Assembly (NCBI GenBank): GCA_965228165.1
Contig: CBDDHB010000002.1
Location: forward strand, 62,001 to 126,000
DNA from: Oleispirillum sp965228165
GTDB lineage: Bacteria; Pseudomonadota; Alphaproteobacteria; Rhodospirillales; Rhodospirillaceae
Direction: 5' to 3'
Length of the DNA stretch: 64,000 bases
Part shown: one piece after another, positions 19,588-28,455 of the stretch
Layout of the letters: each line of letters opens with the position of its first letter
Position numbering within the stretch: the stretch's first letter is position 1
Translations under genes and position numbers: made by a program
The notes under the pieces: model-generated
Databases searched by the model: none
Told to the model about the DNA's origin: nothing
Seen by the model: only the letters and a program-made list of their open reading frames with translations

Positions 19588-20277
19588 TCAGGAAAGGGCG
19601 GCGGAAAGGGCGCGGAACATCGGCGCGCCATCGGTGCCGCCGAGCAGCGGATCGGCCAGACGCTCGGGGTGCGGCATCATCCCGAGGACGTTGCGGCCCT
19701 GGTTCAGCACGCCCGCGATATTGCGGCGCGACCCGTTGGGGTTGGCGGCGGCGTCGGCCGCGCCTTCCGCGTCGCAATAGCGGAAGGCGACGCGGTCCTC
19801 GTCCTCCAGGCGGTCGAGCACCGCGTCCTCGGCGAAGTAGCAGCCGTCGTGGTGCGCCACCGGGATGCGGATCACCTGCCCCGCGTCGTGGCCCGAGGTG
19901 AAGTCGGAGGCGGCGGTTTCCACCTTCAACAGGACGTCGCGGCAGATGAAGGACAGGCCCTGGTTGCGCATCAGCACGCCGGGCAACAGCCCCGCCTCGG
20001 TCAGTACCTGGAAGCCGTTGCAGATGCCCAGCACCCGCACTCCCTTGGCCGCCCGCGCCTTGACCGCCGCCATGATCGGCGAGTGCGCCGCCATCGCGCC
20101 GGAACGCAGGTAGTCGCCATAGGAGAACCCGCCCGGTACGACGATCAGGTCAAGCTTGGGGAGGTCGGTGTCGCGGTGCCAGATCATGCAGGGCGCATGG
20201 CCGGTGACGCGTTCCAGCGCCACCGCGGCGTCGCGGTCGCAGTTGGAGCCGGGAAAAACGATGACGGCGGCTTTCAC
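19588..20277 (-). CDS. purQ: Phosphoribosylformylglycinamidine synthase, glutaminase subunit PurQ
   Basis: 229 residues; class I glutaminase that feeds ammonia to PurL. Catalytic Cys is in VLGICNGFQVL, and the His/Glu pair is in the C-terminal MMPHPERLADP. The N-terminus KAAVIVFPGSNCDRD is standard. I chose the GTG at 20277, which has AAGGATCG before it; the in-frame ATG 21 bases upstream would swallow that ribosome site. purL follows 25 bases downstream. Confidence 0.96.
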   Translation of the reverse strand: MKAAVIVFPGSNCDRDAAVALERVTGHAPCMIWHRDTDLPKLDLIVVPGGFSYGDYLRSGAMAAHSPIMAAVKARAAKGVRVLGICNGFQVLTEAGLLPGVLMRNQGLSFICRDVLLKVETAASDFTSGHDAGQVIRIPVAHHDGCYFAEDAVLDRLEDEDRVAFRYCDAEGAADAAANPNGSRRNIAGVLNQGRNVLGMMPHPERLADPLLGGTDGAPMFRALSAALS

Positions 20278-20319
20278 GGGGAACGATCCTTGTCGCAAGC
20301 GCGATCGCGCCGAAGGGCC

Positions 20320-20562
20320 TCAGCCCTCCAGATCGATGGCGAAGTTCTCGATGACGGTGTTGGCCAGAAGCTTCCTGCACATCTCCTCGACCTGAGCCTT
20401 CGCCTTGGCGGCGTCGGTCTCGGCGATGTCGAGCTCGATGTACTTGCCCTGGCGGACGCCGCCGACGCCGGTGAAGCCCAGGGCTTCCAGGGCGTGGTGC
20501 ACCGCCTTGCCCTGGGGGTCGAGGACGCCCGGCTTCAGGGTGACGTGAACTTTGGCTTTCAT
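20320..20562 (-). CDS. purS: Phosphoribosylformylglycinamidine synthase subunit PurS
   Basis: 80 residues, the small dimeric subunit that bridges PurL and PurQ. Typical features are KVHVTLKPGVLDPQGKAVHHAL and a C-terminus VIENFAIDLEG. It lies 15 bases after purC and 42 before the purQ start on the minus strand, consistent with co-translation. Confidence 0.95.
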   Translation of the reverse strand: MKAKVHVTLKPGVLDPQGKAVHHALEALGFTGVGGVRQGKYIELDIAETDAAKAKAQVEEMCRKLLANTVIENFAIDLEG

Positions 20563-20577
20563 CTTCGGTCGAGGCTC

Positions 20578-21345
20578 CTATTGCACGGTTTCCGGGCCTT
20601 GCAGGTCGTGGGGGGCGCTTTCCGGGATGATCCCCAAGCGCCGCGCCACTTCCTGGTAGGCGCGTTCGACGTTGCCGAGGTCAAGGCGGAAACGGTCCTT
20701 GTCCAGGCGCTCGCCGGTGGCGATGTCCCATAGGCGGCAGTTGTCGGGCGAGATCTCGTCGGCGAGGATGATCTGGATATCGCCGTTGTCGTGGTACAGG
20801 CGGCCGAATTCCAGCCGGAAGTCGATCAACCGGATGCCGGTGCCGAGGAACAGGCCGGAGAGGTAGTCGTTGACCCGAAGCGCCATCGCCATCATCTCGT
20901 CGATGTCCTGCACCGTCGCCCAGCCGAAGGCGGTGATGTGCTCTTCCGAGACCAGCGGATTCTCCAACTCGTCCTTCTTATAGAAGTACTCGACGATGGA
21001 CCGGGGCAGCGGCGTGCCGTCGGTCATGCCGAAGCGTCGCGCCAGGGAACCGGCGGCGGCGTTGCGCACCACCACTTCCAGCGGGATGATTTCGACCTCG
21101 CGCACCAGCTGCTCGCGCATGTTGAGGCGGCGAATCAGGTGGGTGGGGATGCCGATCTCCTCCAACCGCAGCATCAGGTATTCGGAAATCCGGTTGTTGA
21201 GCACGCCCTTGCCGGTGATGGTGCCGCGCTTCTTGCTGTGCAACGCCGTGGCGTCGTCCTTGAAGTACTGCACCAGGGTGCCGGGTTCGGGGCCCTCGAA
21301 CAGGATTTTCGCCTTGCCTTCGTAAAGTTTTTTCGGTCGTGCCAT
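20578..21345 (-). CDS. purC: SAICAR synthetase
   Basis: 255 residues; joins CAIR and aspartate with ATP to give SAICAR. The N-terminus KKLYEGKAKILFEG is the glycine-rich nucleotide loop, followed by YFKDDATA, EVVVRNAAAGSLARR, LIDFRLEFG and ILADEISPDNCRLWD with the metal-binding acidic residues. It is first in the purCSQL operon and has a candidate promoter about 130 bases upstream. Confidence 0.97.
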   Translation of the reverse strand: MARPKKLYEGKAKILFEGPEPGTLVQYFKDDATALHSKKRGTITGKGVLNNRISEYLMLRLEEIGIPTHLIRRLNMREQLVREVEIIPLEVVVRNAAAGSLARRFGMTDGTPLPRSIVEYFYKKDELENPLVSEEHITAFGWATVQDIDEMMAMALRVNDYLSGLFLGTGIRLIDFRLEFGRLYHDNGDIQIILADEISPDNCRLWDIATGERLDKDRFRLDLGNVERAYQEVARRLGIIPESAPHDLQGPETVQ

Positions 21346-21473
21346 GGTCGCCGCGATTCAGCCGCCGGTCGGGGGGAAGACGCCGTTCGCGAAGGGCGCG
21401 CCGCCGGCCGAGGGCCATGGGTCAAAGAAAGAAAAGCGCGCCGGAAGTCGCGGAGCGCCCAGGTTCGGCTCTC

Positions 21474-21501
21474 CTATAACAGTGTTGCGGGGAGAGGACA
21501 A
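21474..21501 (-). promoter_or_regulatory. Candidate promoter of the purCSQL operon
   Basis: On the minus strand TTGTCC (21496-21501) and TTATAG (21474-21479) are 16 bases apart. They would give a leader of roughly 120 bases before the purC ATG at 21345. I found no known purine riboswitch core in that leader. Confidence 0.5.
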
Positions 21502-21647
21502 CGGTTCTTGCCCCATCCCCCGTCCGCCGGGATGGCGCGCCGTCCGCGCCGGACGGACTTGTCCGGACGGGTTTTCGTCGCGGCGCGGAGTCGCTGGATG
21601 GATGAATTTTTATCATCAATTATCGGAAATATTTTCATGAAAGAGGC

Positions 21648-21675
21648 TTGTCACCCAGTCAGGAAGTCATATATC
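21648..21675 (+). promoter_or_regulatory. Sigma-70-type promoter upstream of the DUF1476 gene
   Basis: TTGTCA (21648-21653) and TATATC (21670-21675) separated by 16 bases, inside the AT-rich patch, about 40 bases before the ATG at 21716. Confidence 0.6.
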
Positions 21676-21715
21676 CGAAGTAATAAGACCACTCCCGGAA
21701 CCCTGGAGGTACACC

Positions 21716-22018
21716 ATGCTGCACGTCCTCGCCGCTCTGGAACGCGGATATGAAGCCCGGTTCGCCCTGCACCAGGAACTCGTCTACAAGGTTTTCGCCC
21801 GCCGCAATCAGGTCTTCGCCGAATGGGTGGCGGGGTTGATGGGCCGTTCCGACGCGGGCGTCGCCGCCTATGCGCGCGAGATGCGCGATCACGTCTTCGG
21901 CGATACCGACGCGGTGCGCCTGCTGGCCAAGGCGGAGGCCGATCTTGCCCGCGCGGGGCTTGCCGCGCATGGCGGGTTGCGGCACACTCGCGAAGCGGGA
22001 AACCGGAGGGGGGGATGA
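21716..22018 (+). CDS. DUF1476 family protein (ATPase inhibitor subunit zeta-like)
   Basis: 100 residues. The first 75 match DUF1476: YEARFALHQELVYKVFARRN, VAGLMGRSDAGVAAYAREMRDHVFGD and DAVRLLAKAEADL. Members include the zeta subunit that inhibits the F1-ATPase in Paracoccus and other alphaproteobacteria. The family usually has an acidic, slightly longer start; the version here begins MLHVLAALERG. The C-terminus is basic and unstructured. Ribosome site GGAGGT stands 6 bases before ATG. The lipoprotein protease gene starts 1 base after its stop, so they share a transcript. Confidence 0.75.
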   Translation: MLHVLAALERGYEARFALHQELVYKVFARRNQVFAEWVAGLMGRSDAGVAAYAREMRDHVFGDTDAVRLLAKAEADLARAGLAAHGGLRHTREAGNRRGG

Positions 22019-22019
22019 G

Positions 22020-23366
22020 ATGCGAGGGGGATGGATCCTTGGCGCGGCGGTTCTGATCCTGGGCCTTGCTGCCTGTCAGGCGCCGATGGAAATGCCCGTG
22101 GTCGAGCAGCGTCCGCCGATCGAGATTCCGATGGGCGAGGACACCGCTCCCTTTTCCTTCGCCGGGGGCATATCCAAGATTCCGCGCGGCACCACCATCG
22201 CCGCCTTTCCCGACATCGGCGGCCCGATGTCCCTTACCTGCGGCGTCGGCCGCAACATTTCCATCGAATGGGGAGGTCGCCTTTCCACCGCCTGGAGCGG
22301 CGAAATGGGCGAGATCTTTCATGATGCGATGAAGGAGGTCGGCTACAACGTTCTCGGCGATCCTTCCGGCCTGTTCGATCGCGGTAAAGACCGCGTCCGC
22401 GCCCATTATCGGGTGGGGGCGCGCCTGGTCGATATTCGCGGCAACTTCTGCGACGAGTTCACCTTCTGGATGGGGATGCCGGCCAACCGGGTGATGGGGG
22501 AGATGTACGTCAAGGTGGAGTGGGAGGTCTATGCCGAGGCCGAGCGCCGCGTCGTCGGCAAGTTCATGTCCGAGGGGCGCGGCGCGCAGAGGTCTCCCGC
22601 CACCGATGGCGTGGCGGTGGCGATGCAGCTGGCCTTTGCCAAGGCGGTGGCGAACCTTGCGGCGGACCCGGACTTTCATGCCCTGATGGCGGAAAAATCG
22701 CGGCGCGCGCCGCCCAAGGGCGAGGCCGACCGGCGGCTGGACCTGACCGGCGAGCGCCCGTCGCGCGGCCCGATCGCCGACCGCCTCGGCACCGTCCTCA
22801 ACGGCGTGGTGACCATCGTTTTCGGCGACGGTCATGGCAGCGGCTTCTTCATCAGCAAGGACGGCTATGGCCTGACCAACGCCCACGTCGTCGGAGAAGC
22901 CGATCAGATTACCGTGCGCCTTCCTTCCGGCGTCGAGGTGCGGGCCGACGTGCTGCGGGTAAAAAAAACAGCGCGACGTCGCCCTGTTCAAGGCTCCGGT
23001 GCAGATTCTGCACCCCCTGGCTTTGGCACCGCAAGCCAAACTGGCCCGTCTGGACGAGGTTTACGCGGTGGGCACGCCGATTGACCTGGCCCTGCAATCG
23101 ACGGTGACCAAGGGAGTGGTCAGCGCTTTTCGCTCCTTCGAGGAAGGCCCCGGCAGGCCGGTGTCCTACATCCAGGCGGATACGTCCATCGCTCCCGGCA
23201 ACAGCGGCGGACCGCTGCTCGACAGGCACGGCAACGTCGTCGGCATCTCGGTCTCGGTGGTGCTGTCCGGCGGGTCGCCGGTCGGGTTCAACATGTTCAT
23301 CCCGATCGGCGCGGCGCTGGAGGCGCTCAACCTCGACGTCCGCCCCCCCCGGCGCGCGGCAATTGA
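22020..23366 (+). pseudogene. Trypsin-like (S1C-type) protease lipoprotein, frameshifted in an A8 tract
   Basis: The start encodes a lipoprotein signal (MRGGWILGAAVLILGLAAC; cysteine 19 as lipobox Cys), a 200-residue domain I do not recognise, then a trypsin-like protease domain. The catalytic His is in GLTNAHVVG. After eight A (22959-22966) the frame is lost; with seven A it continues as VKKQRDVALFKAP (catalytic Asp), and later APGNSGGPLLDRHGN (catalytic Ser). The His is thus separated from Asp and Ser. The second frame runs on without stop into the AraC gene; a further C8 tract (23343-23350) would, with one more C, close it at 23366, which I use as the probable original end. Sequencing error or slippage is possible. 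Confidence 0.7.
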
Positions 23367-23398
23367 CGCCGACGGCCTGCCATTCCCGTCGCTCATCG

Positions 23399-23411
23399 GT
23401 TACAATGTAAC
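23399..23411. promoter_or_regulatory. Palindrome upstream of the AraC-type regulator
   Basis: GTTACA-A-TGTAAC is a perfect 6-1-6 palindrome about 80 bases before the regulator start. Its place and symmetry suit an operator. Confidence 0.4.
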
Positions 23412-23424
23412 AAAATCGTTGACG

Positions 23425-23455
23425 CGTTCCCCGTTCCATAATAGAGCGGGGAACG
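23425..23455. repeat. 9-base inverted repeat upstream of the AraC-type regulator
   Basis: CGTTCCCCG (23425-23433) and CGGGGAACG (23447-23455) enclose 13 AT-richer bases with TAATAG. It could be a hairpin ending the protease transcript or an operator overlapping the regulator promoter. No T-run follows, so a simple terminator is unlikely. Confidence 0.45.
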
Positions 23456-23490
23456 GGGCGGTATGGGGGCGTTTGCAACAAGGGGGAAGC

Positions 23491-24486
23491 GTGGACGGCG
23501 CGGCGGAAGATTTCCTGTCTCCGGCCGGGGCGGGCGCGGCGAACCTCAGGCGCTTCGATGCCGCCGACCTTGCCGCGTACGTGCCGGAGAGCGGCTGGCG
23601 CGATACGCGCATGCCCGGCGTGGCGGGGCGCGCGACGTTCCGCAGCGGGCGGATCGCGTCCGGCATTACCGTGACCCGTTCGTCCTGCCGCTTCGACCGC
23701 GCCTACGATGCGGCGATTTTCCATGCCGTTCCCACCGCGATGCTGGTCTTCGACGAGAAGGGATGCTCCCGCTTCGAGGTGTCCGGCGCAAGCCTCGACG
23801 TGCTGCCCGGCGACGTCTGGCTGATGCGTGTCGATGAGCGTCCGCTGCGACGTCGCACGCCGTCCGGCATCGATTCGGCGATGACCGTCTTCAAGTTCGA
23901 CGCCGCGCGCGTCGCTGCGGCGGTCGGCGGAAACGGTCTTCCGGGGTTCGGCGCGGCGGTGCGGCTCGGTCGCAACGAGGTCGCCTGTCGGCGTCTCGGC
24001 GGCATTCTCGGCAATCCCCTGGCCTCGCCGCTCGACCGGCTTTTGGCGGAGGGAGAATCCCTGGCGCTGTTGGCGCGCTGGCTTGGGCCGCCGCCGGAGG
24101 TCGCGGCGGGAGCCGCCGGGGTCTCCCGCGACGATGCGCGTCGGCTTGGCCGCGTCGTCGAGATTCTGGTCGCGGATCTGGCCGCGCCGCCGACCCTCGA
24201 TGCGCTGGCGACCGTCGCGGGAATGAGCCACGTTCGCCTCAACCGGTGTTTCCGCAAGGCCTATGGGGCGACGGTGTTCGAATGGCTGCGCGGCTATCGC
24301 CTCGATCGCGCGCGGTGTTGCCTTGACGATCCGGAGCAGAGCGTCACCGAGATCGCCTTTCGCTGCGGATTCAGCAGTTCCAGTCATTTCGCCGCCGCGT
24401 TCCGCGAACGCTTTCGCTGCTCGCCGCAAGAGTATCGGGGGCGCGCCGCCGGTTCGGCGGCTGGCGGCGGGGCGTTCGCCGGATGA
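23491..24486 (+). CDS. AraC-family transcriptional regulator (PchR/YbtA-like)
   Basis: 331 residues from a GTG preceded by AAGGGGG. The C-terminal about 100 residues form two helix-turn-helix motifs: LDALATVAGMSHVRLNRCFR and SVTEIAFRCGFSSSSHFAAAFRE followed by SPQEYR. The N-terminal 220 residues are a sensor domain of the kind seen in siderophore regulators such as PchR. Upstream the frame is open into the frameshifted protease, but no homology supports a longer protein. The neighbouring MFS, TonB receptor and methyltransferase suggest it activates an iron or metallophore uptake cluster when it binds a ferric ligand; this is inferred from context. Confidence 0.8.
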   Translation: MDGAAEDFLSPAGAGAANLRRFDAADLAAYVPESGWRDTRMPGVAGRATFRSGRIASGITVTRSSCRFDRAYDAAIFHAVPTAMLVFDEKGCSRFEVSGASLDVLPGDVWLMRVDERPLRRRTPSGIDSAMTVFKFDAARVAAAVGGNGLPGFGAAVRLGRNEVACRRLGGILGNPLASPLDRLLAEGESLALLARWLGPPPEVAAGAAGVSRDDARRLGRVVEILVADLAAPPTLDALATVAGMSHVRLNRCFRKAYGATVFEWLRGYRLDRARCCLDDPEQSVTEIAFRCGFSSSSHFAAAFRERFRCSPQEYRGRAAGSAAGGGAFAG

Positions 24487-24547
24487 CGGTGACGGCATGG
24501 CGCGTCCGGTATCTTGACCTTCCTTCCCATTCAACCGGACCGACGCG

Positions 24548-25273
24548 ATGCCAAATTTCCTGGTCGAACCCCGCAAGGTTGCGGGGATGCTGTTCGCCGC
24601 CCTTGTCGCCAACGCGGCGGGACACGCCTTCATTCTCGTGGCGCTGCCGGGACTGGCTCGCCGCCTTGGCTTTTCCGACATTCAGGCGGGCCTGCTGCTG
24701 GGCCTTTCCGCCCTGGCCGCGACCCTGGCCGCGCCGCTGTGGGGCGGCGTCGGCGACCGCAGCGGCCGTCGCCGCATCATCCTTGTCGGGCTTGGCGCGG
24801 GAGCGGCGTTCCTGATCTGCGCCGCGCTGTTGGTGGGCTGGCGGCTGGACGGCGGCGCGGCGATGATGGCGGCGATGGCGGCGATGGTCGCGGGGCAGAT
24901 GATCCTGGTGCGCCGCCTGGCCTGGACGCCGCGACGGCTGTGCCGCGTCGGCGCGGTGGGGGCGGCGCTTTGCCTGGTCGTCGCCGCTTTCGCCGGATCA
25001 CCGCCGCCGTTGTTCGCGGCGATCGTCGGCCTTGGCTTGTTTCTCGGCCTGCTGTTGCCGGGCAATCTGGCGCGGATCAGTCTGCGCGCCGACGGCGCCC
25101 AGGCCAGCGCCGCCGGAGTCAATGCCGTGGCTCAGGGCCTGGGGATGGCGCTGGGGCCGATCGCCGGGGCGGTTCTGCACCGGATTTCGCCGCAGGCTCC
25201 CTATGTTGCGGCGGCGGCGGTTGCCTGCGTCGCGCTGTTGGCCTGGCGCGATCCCGAACCTTTCGCCGATTGA
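24548..25273 (+). CDS. MFS transporter with an apparent internal deletion
   Basis: 241 residues with major facilitator sequence at both ends: helices 1-3 and the loop signature GGVGDRSGRRRIILVG in the first 100 residues, then directly a helix-8-like loop VRRLAWTPRRL and helices 9-12 (LGLFLGLLLPGNL, GLGMALGPIAGAV). A normal MFS has about 390-400 residues, so helices 4-7 and part of 8 are missing in frame around residues 95-120 (AAMMAAMAAM). Such a product is unlikely to transport. Its place between the AraC gene and the TonB receptor matches siderophore-cluster MFS proteins (FptX/YbtX type). Confidence 0.7.
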   Translation: MPNFLVEPRKVAGMLFAALVANAAGHAFILVALPGLARRLGFSDIQAGLLLGLSALAATLAAPLWGGVGDRSGRRRIILVGLGAGAAFLICAALLVGWRLDGGAAMMAAMAAMVAGQMILVRRLAWTPRRLCRVGAVGAALCLVVAAFAGSPPPLFAAIVGLGLFLGLLLPGNLARISLRADGAQASAAGVNAVAQGLGMALGPIAGAVLHRISPQAPYVAAAAVACVALLAWRDPEPFAD

Positions 25274-25358
25274 TCGTTCTGCGTTCGCCGGACGACCGCG
25301 CGACGTCGCCCCGTGGTCTAGGGTGCCCGCTCGAACATCATCACGGGTGAGGAAAGCG

Positions 25359-27394
25359 ATGAAGGCCACCGGATACGTGATTCTGTCGGCTGCCGCGTGT
25401 CTGTCGGCGGTCGAACCGGCGACGGCGGACGAGACCTTGCCGACGCTCGAAGTGACGGCGCGGCAGTGGAAGGAGGACCCGGACAAGGTTCCGGGCAGCG
25501 TCGAGGCGATCGCCGGGGATCGGCTCGGCGGACCGACCGCCGATACGTTCGACGCGGTGGCGCAAACGGTTCCCAACGTCGCGATCGAACAGTCCTCGGT
25601 GCAGACCCGCGTGGTGATGCGCGGCATGTCGGTGGCCAATACCGGCCTTCAGGACCCGGTGGGATATTTCGTCGATGGCGTCGCGCTGCCCTTCGGCGCG
25701 ACCCAGGCTCCGGGCTTCTTCGGTTTGCAGAGCATGGAAATCCTCAAGGGGCCGCAGGGAACCCTCTACGGTCGCAATACCGAAGCGGGGGCGATCAAGG
25801 TGGAAACCCGCGCGCCGTCATGGAAACCGGCGGCGAGCCTGGATATCGGCGCCGGGTTTGCCGATGGCGCGGCGGGGGCCGCGCCTCTAGGCTCGATCGA
25901 GGGCTGGGTTTCCGGCGCGGCGATTCCCGACCGTCTGGCGCTCGGCCTGACCATCCGCGCCGACGATGCGCGCGGCCCCTTCCGCAACCGCCTCGACGAC
26001 GACGATTCCTCGGGCGATTCCGAGCGTCTGGGGGCGACCGCCGCGGCGAGCCTGATCGTCGACGACGACACCGACGTTTCGTTCAAAAGCACGATCGCTC
26101 GCAACGAGACCGGCAAGCAGCGGATGCGCTACATCACCGGCGCGCGCGCCACGCCGCGTTTCGAGACGAATTACAACACCGATTCCTGGGACGACAGCAC
26201 CAGCGCGGTGCAGGCGTTGCAGGTGAACCGGCGGATCGACGACGTCGAACTGACCGCGATTACCGGATGGACCCACTATGAGCGCGATTTCCAGATGGAC
26301 GTCGATTCCACTTCGCTGGCGACCTTGCCCGCGCTGTACGACCATCGGGACGATGCCCTGTCGCAGGAAGTGCGTCTCGCCTCCGCCGATCCGCAGGCGC
26401 GGTTGAAGTGGCTGGGCGGTCTGCATGCCTATCGCCAGTGGACCGACATCGGCTATTCCATCGGCACGCCCCGCGTGGTTCGCGACACCAAAATCGATCA
26501 GGTCGGCGTCGCCGGGTTCGGCCAGGTGGAGTATGCGGTTCTCGACCGCTTGCGCCTGGGCGTCGGCGCTCGCGTCGAGCATGTCGCGCAGGACGGCAGC
26601 CAGGCCTATGCCAGCGCGGCGAAGACCGCCGCCTACGAGACCGATCTCGACGTCACCGCCTTTCTGCCTCGGTTCACCGCCGCCTTCGACCTGACCCCCG
26701 GACTATGCTCTATGCCTCGCAGGCGCGGGGGTACATGCCGGGCGGCTACAACTATGCGTTCGCTTCCGACCGCGCCTCGTTCGCCTACGACCCGGAGTAC
26801 AGCTGGACCACCGAGGTCGGGGTGAAAAGCCGCTCGGCGGACGGCCGTTTCGGCGCGGGCGTCGCGGCGTTCCGCACCGTGACCCGCGACAAGCAGGTGG
26901 TCGAAATCGCCATCGGCGGTTCGCAGAGCTATTCCAACGCGGGCGAGGCCGAGGTTTATGGCCTGGAGTTCCAGGCGGACGCGGAAATCGCGCCGAAGCT
27001 GCGGCTTTCCGGCAATTTCGGTCTGCAACACGGCGAGACCACCGACTATCGCACGGCGACCGCCGACTATTCCGGTAACCGCCTGCCGATGACCGCCAAC
27101 TACACCTGGGCGGCGGGTCTGGATTACGGCAAGGGCGAGGGGGCGTTCGCGGGAACCCGGGTGCGCGGCTCCGGCCCCTATTACTTCGACAGCGCCAACT
27201 TGGTGCGTCAGTCGGCCTTCGCCACCGTCGATGCCGAGGCGGGTTACGATTTCGGCGGCGTCCGGCTGTCGGTGTGGGCGACCAATCTGTTCGACGAGAG
27301 CGTCTATGCCCGCGGGCTGGTCGCGCAACTCGGCCAGATCGTCGAGGACGGTCCCGGACGCGAAGTCGGTCTTCGTTTGAGCGCGAAATGGTGA
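25359..27394 (+). pseudogene. TonB-dependent outer-membrane receptor, frameshifted
   Basis: Restored length is about 678 residues, normal for siderophore receptors. Seen are a signal peptide (residues about 1-23), a TonB-box-like LPTLEVTARQ, the plug domain with VVMRGMSVANTG, GYFVDGVALPFG and EILKGPQGTLYGRNTEAG, then beta-barrel sequence ending in a C-terminal strand GLRLSAKW. Near 26700 the frame shifts: after AAFDLTP one base is missing, and the barrel continues in another frame as MLYASQARGYMPGGYNYAF. The first frame closes at 26825. As it stands, the last third of the barrel would be lost. Probable ligand is a ferric siderophore, judged from the neighbours. A base-call error is a real alternative. 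Confidence 0.75.
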
Positions 27395-28404
27395 CCCCGA
27401 TGACTCAGGAAAACCCCTTTCTCGGCGCATACCTGTTCGACCTAGTGCAAGCGCCGATCCGCTGGCAGGTGCTGCGCACCGCTCTGGTTCTCGGCGTCTT
27501 CGATCTTCCCGGAGACGGCTTCGGCGCGGCGGAGGCGGCGGAACGGCTGGGCCTGGATCGCGATCGCGCCGCCCTGTTCCTCGATGCCCTCGCGGCGATG
27601 GGGCTGCTCGGCAAGGCGGACGGGGTCTATCGACCGATGCCGGAGGCGGTGGGATACCTTGCCTCGGAGTCGCCGACCTTGCTCGCCCGTTCGCTGCTTC
27701 AACTCGGCGGACTGCGCCATGCGGGGATCGAGCGGCTGCCCGATCTGCTGCGCGGCGAGGCGACGGCGCGCCCCGATCTCGACCTGTCCGATCCCGCCTT
27801 CTGGGAACGGTCGGTGGCGAGCCTGCGGTCGTTCCATCGCGGCCTGGGGTGTCCGGCGATGCTGAACATTCTGGAGTCCTTGCCCGAGTGGCGATCCGCG
27901 CGGCGGTTCCTCGATATCGGCGCGGGTTCGGAAAGCCTTTGCCTCGCGGTGAAGGATCGGCGTCCGGAAATGTCGGTGGCGCTGTTCGATCTGCCCGGCG
28001 GCGCGGCGCGGATTGCCGCCGATCTTACGGCGGCGGGTCGGGCGGATGCGGTGGAGGTCCGTCCCGGCGACTACAATGCCGACGATTTCGGCGAGGAATA
28101 CGATCTGATCTGGGCGTCGATGACGCTGTATTACGCCGCCGATCTGGTCGCGGTTCTTGGGCGGGTCCGTCGGGCTCTCGCGCCGGGAGGGGCGTTCGTC
28201 AGTTTCCACGAGGGGCTGACCGACGAGCGCACCGCCCCGGAATCCCACGTCATCGGACGGCTGCTTCCCGCGCTGCGCGGCATGGACGTGTCGTTCGATC
28301 GCGGACGGATGGCCAGGGCGGCCCTCGATGCCGGATTCCGCCATGCCGAGAGCCGGTCGGTGGAAACCGCCTTCGGCCCGATGTGGATCGATGTCGCGCG
28401 GTAG
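27388..28404 (+). CDS. SAM-dependent methyltransferase (acetylserotonin O-methyltransferase-like fold)
   Basis: About 338 residues. An N-terminal winged-helix dimerisation domain (LGVFDLPGDGFGAAEAAERLGLD, FLDALAAMGLLGKADGVYRP) is followed by a Rossmann methyltransferase domain with motif I RFLDIGAGSESLCLAV, FDLPGGAA and LIWASMTLYYAADL. This two-domain layout is that of small-molecule O-methyltransferases. The gene starts inside the end of the TonB receptor gene, so translation is probably coupled. In-frame ATG/GTG/ATG at 27388, 27391 and 27400 compete; I took the first. Substrate unknown; it could modify a metallophore taken up by the cluster. Confidence 0.75.
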   Translation: MVTPMTQENPFLGAYLFDLVQAPIRWQVLRTALVLGVFDLPGDGFGAAEAAERLGLDRDRAALFLDALAAMGLLGKADGVYRPMPEAVGYLASESPTLLARSLLQLGGLRHAGIERLPDLLRGEATARPDLDLSDPAFWERSVASLRSFHRGLGCPAMLNILESLPEWRSARRFLDIGAGSESLCLAVKDRRPEMSVALFDLPGGAARIAADLTAAGRADAVEVRPGDYNADDFGEEYDLIWASMTLYYAADLVAVLGRVRRALAPGGAFVSFHEGLTDERTAPESHVIGRLLPALRGMDVSFDRGRMARAALDAGFRHAESRSVETAFGPMWIDVAR

Positions 28405-28455
28405 ACCGCGCGGGGGACGGGCGGGGCCGACGCCCCGCCGGTTCCGCCGGTTCGC

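Larger units (their letters stand above)
21346..21715. other. 370-base divergent intergenic region between purC and the DUF1476 gene
   Basis: No gene is supportable here. The purC-proximal part is GC-rich and holds the minus-strand promoter; the part from 21600 to 21700 is strikingly AT-rich for this genome and holds a plus-strand promoter at 21648-21675. A short open stretch around 21598 is not gene-like. Confidence 0.6.
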
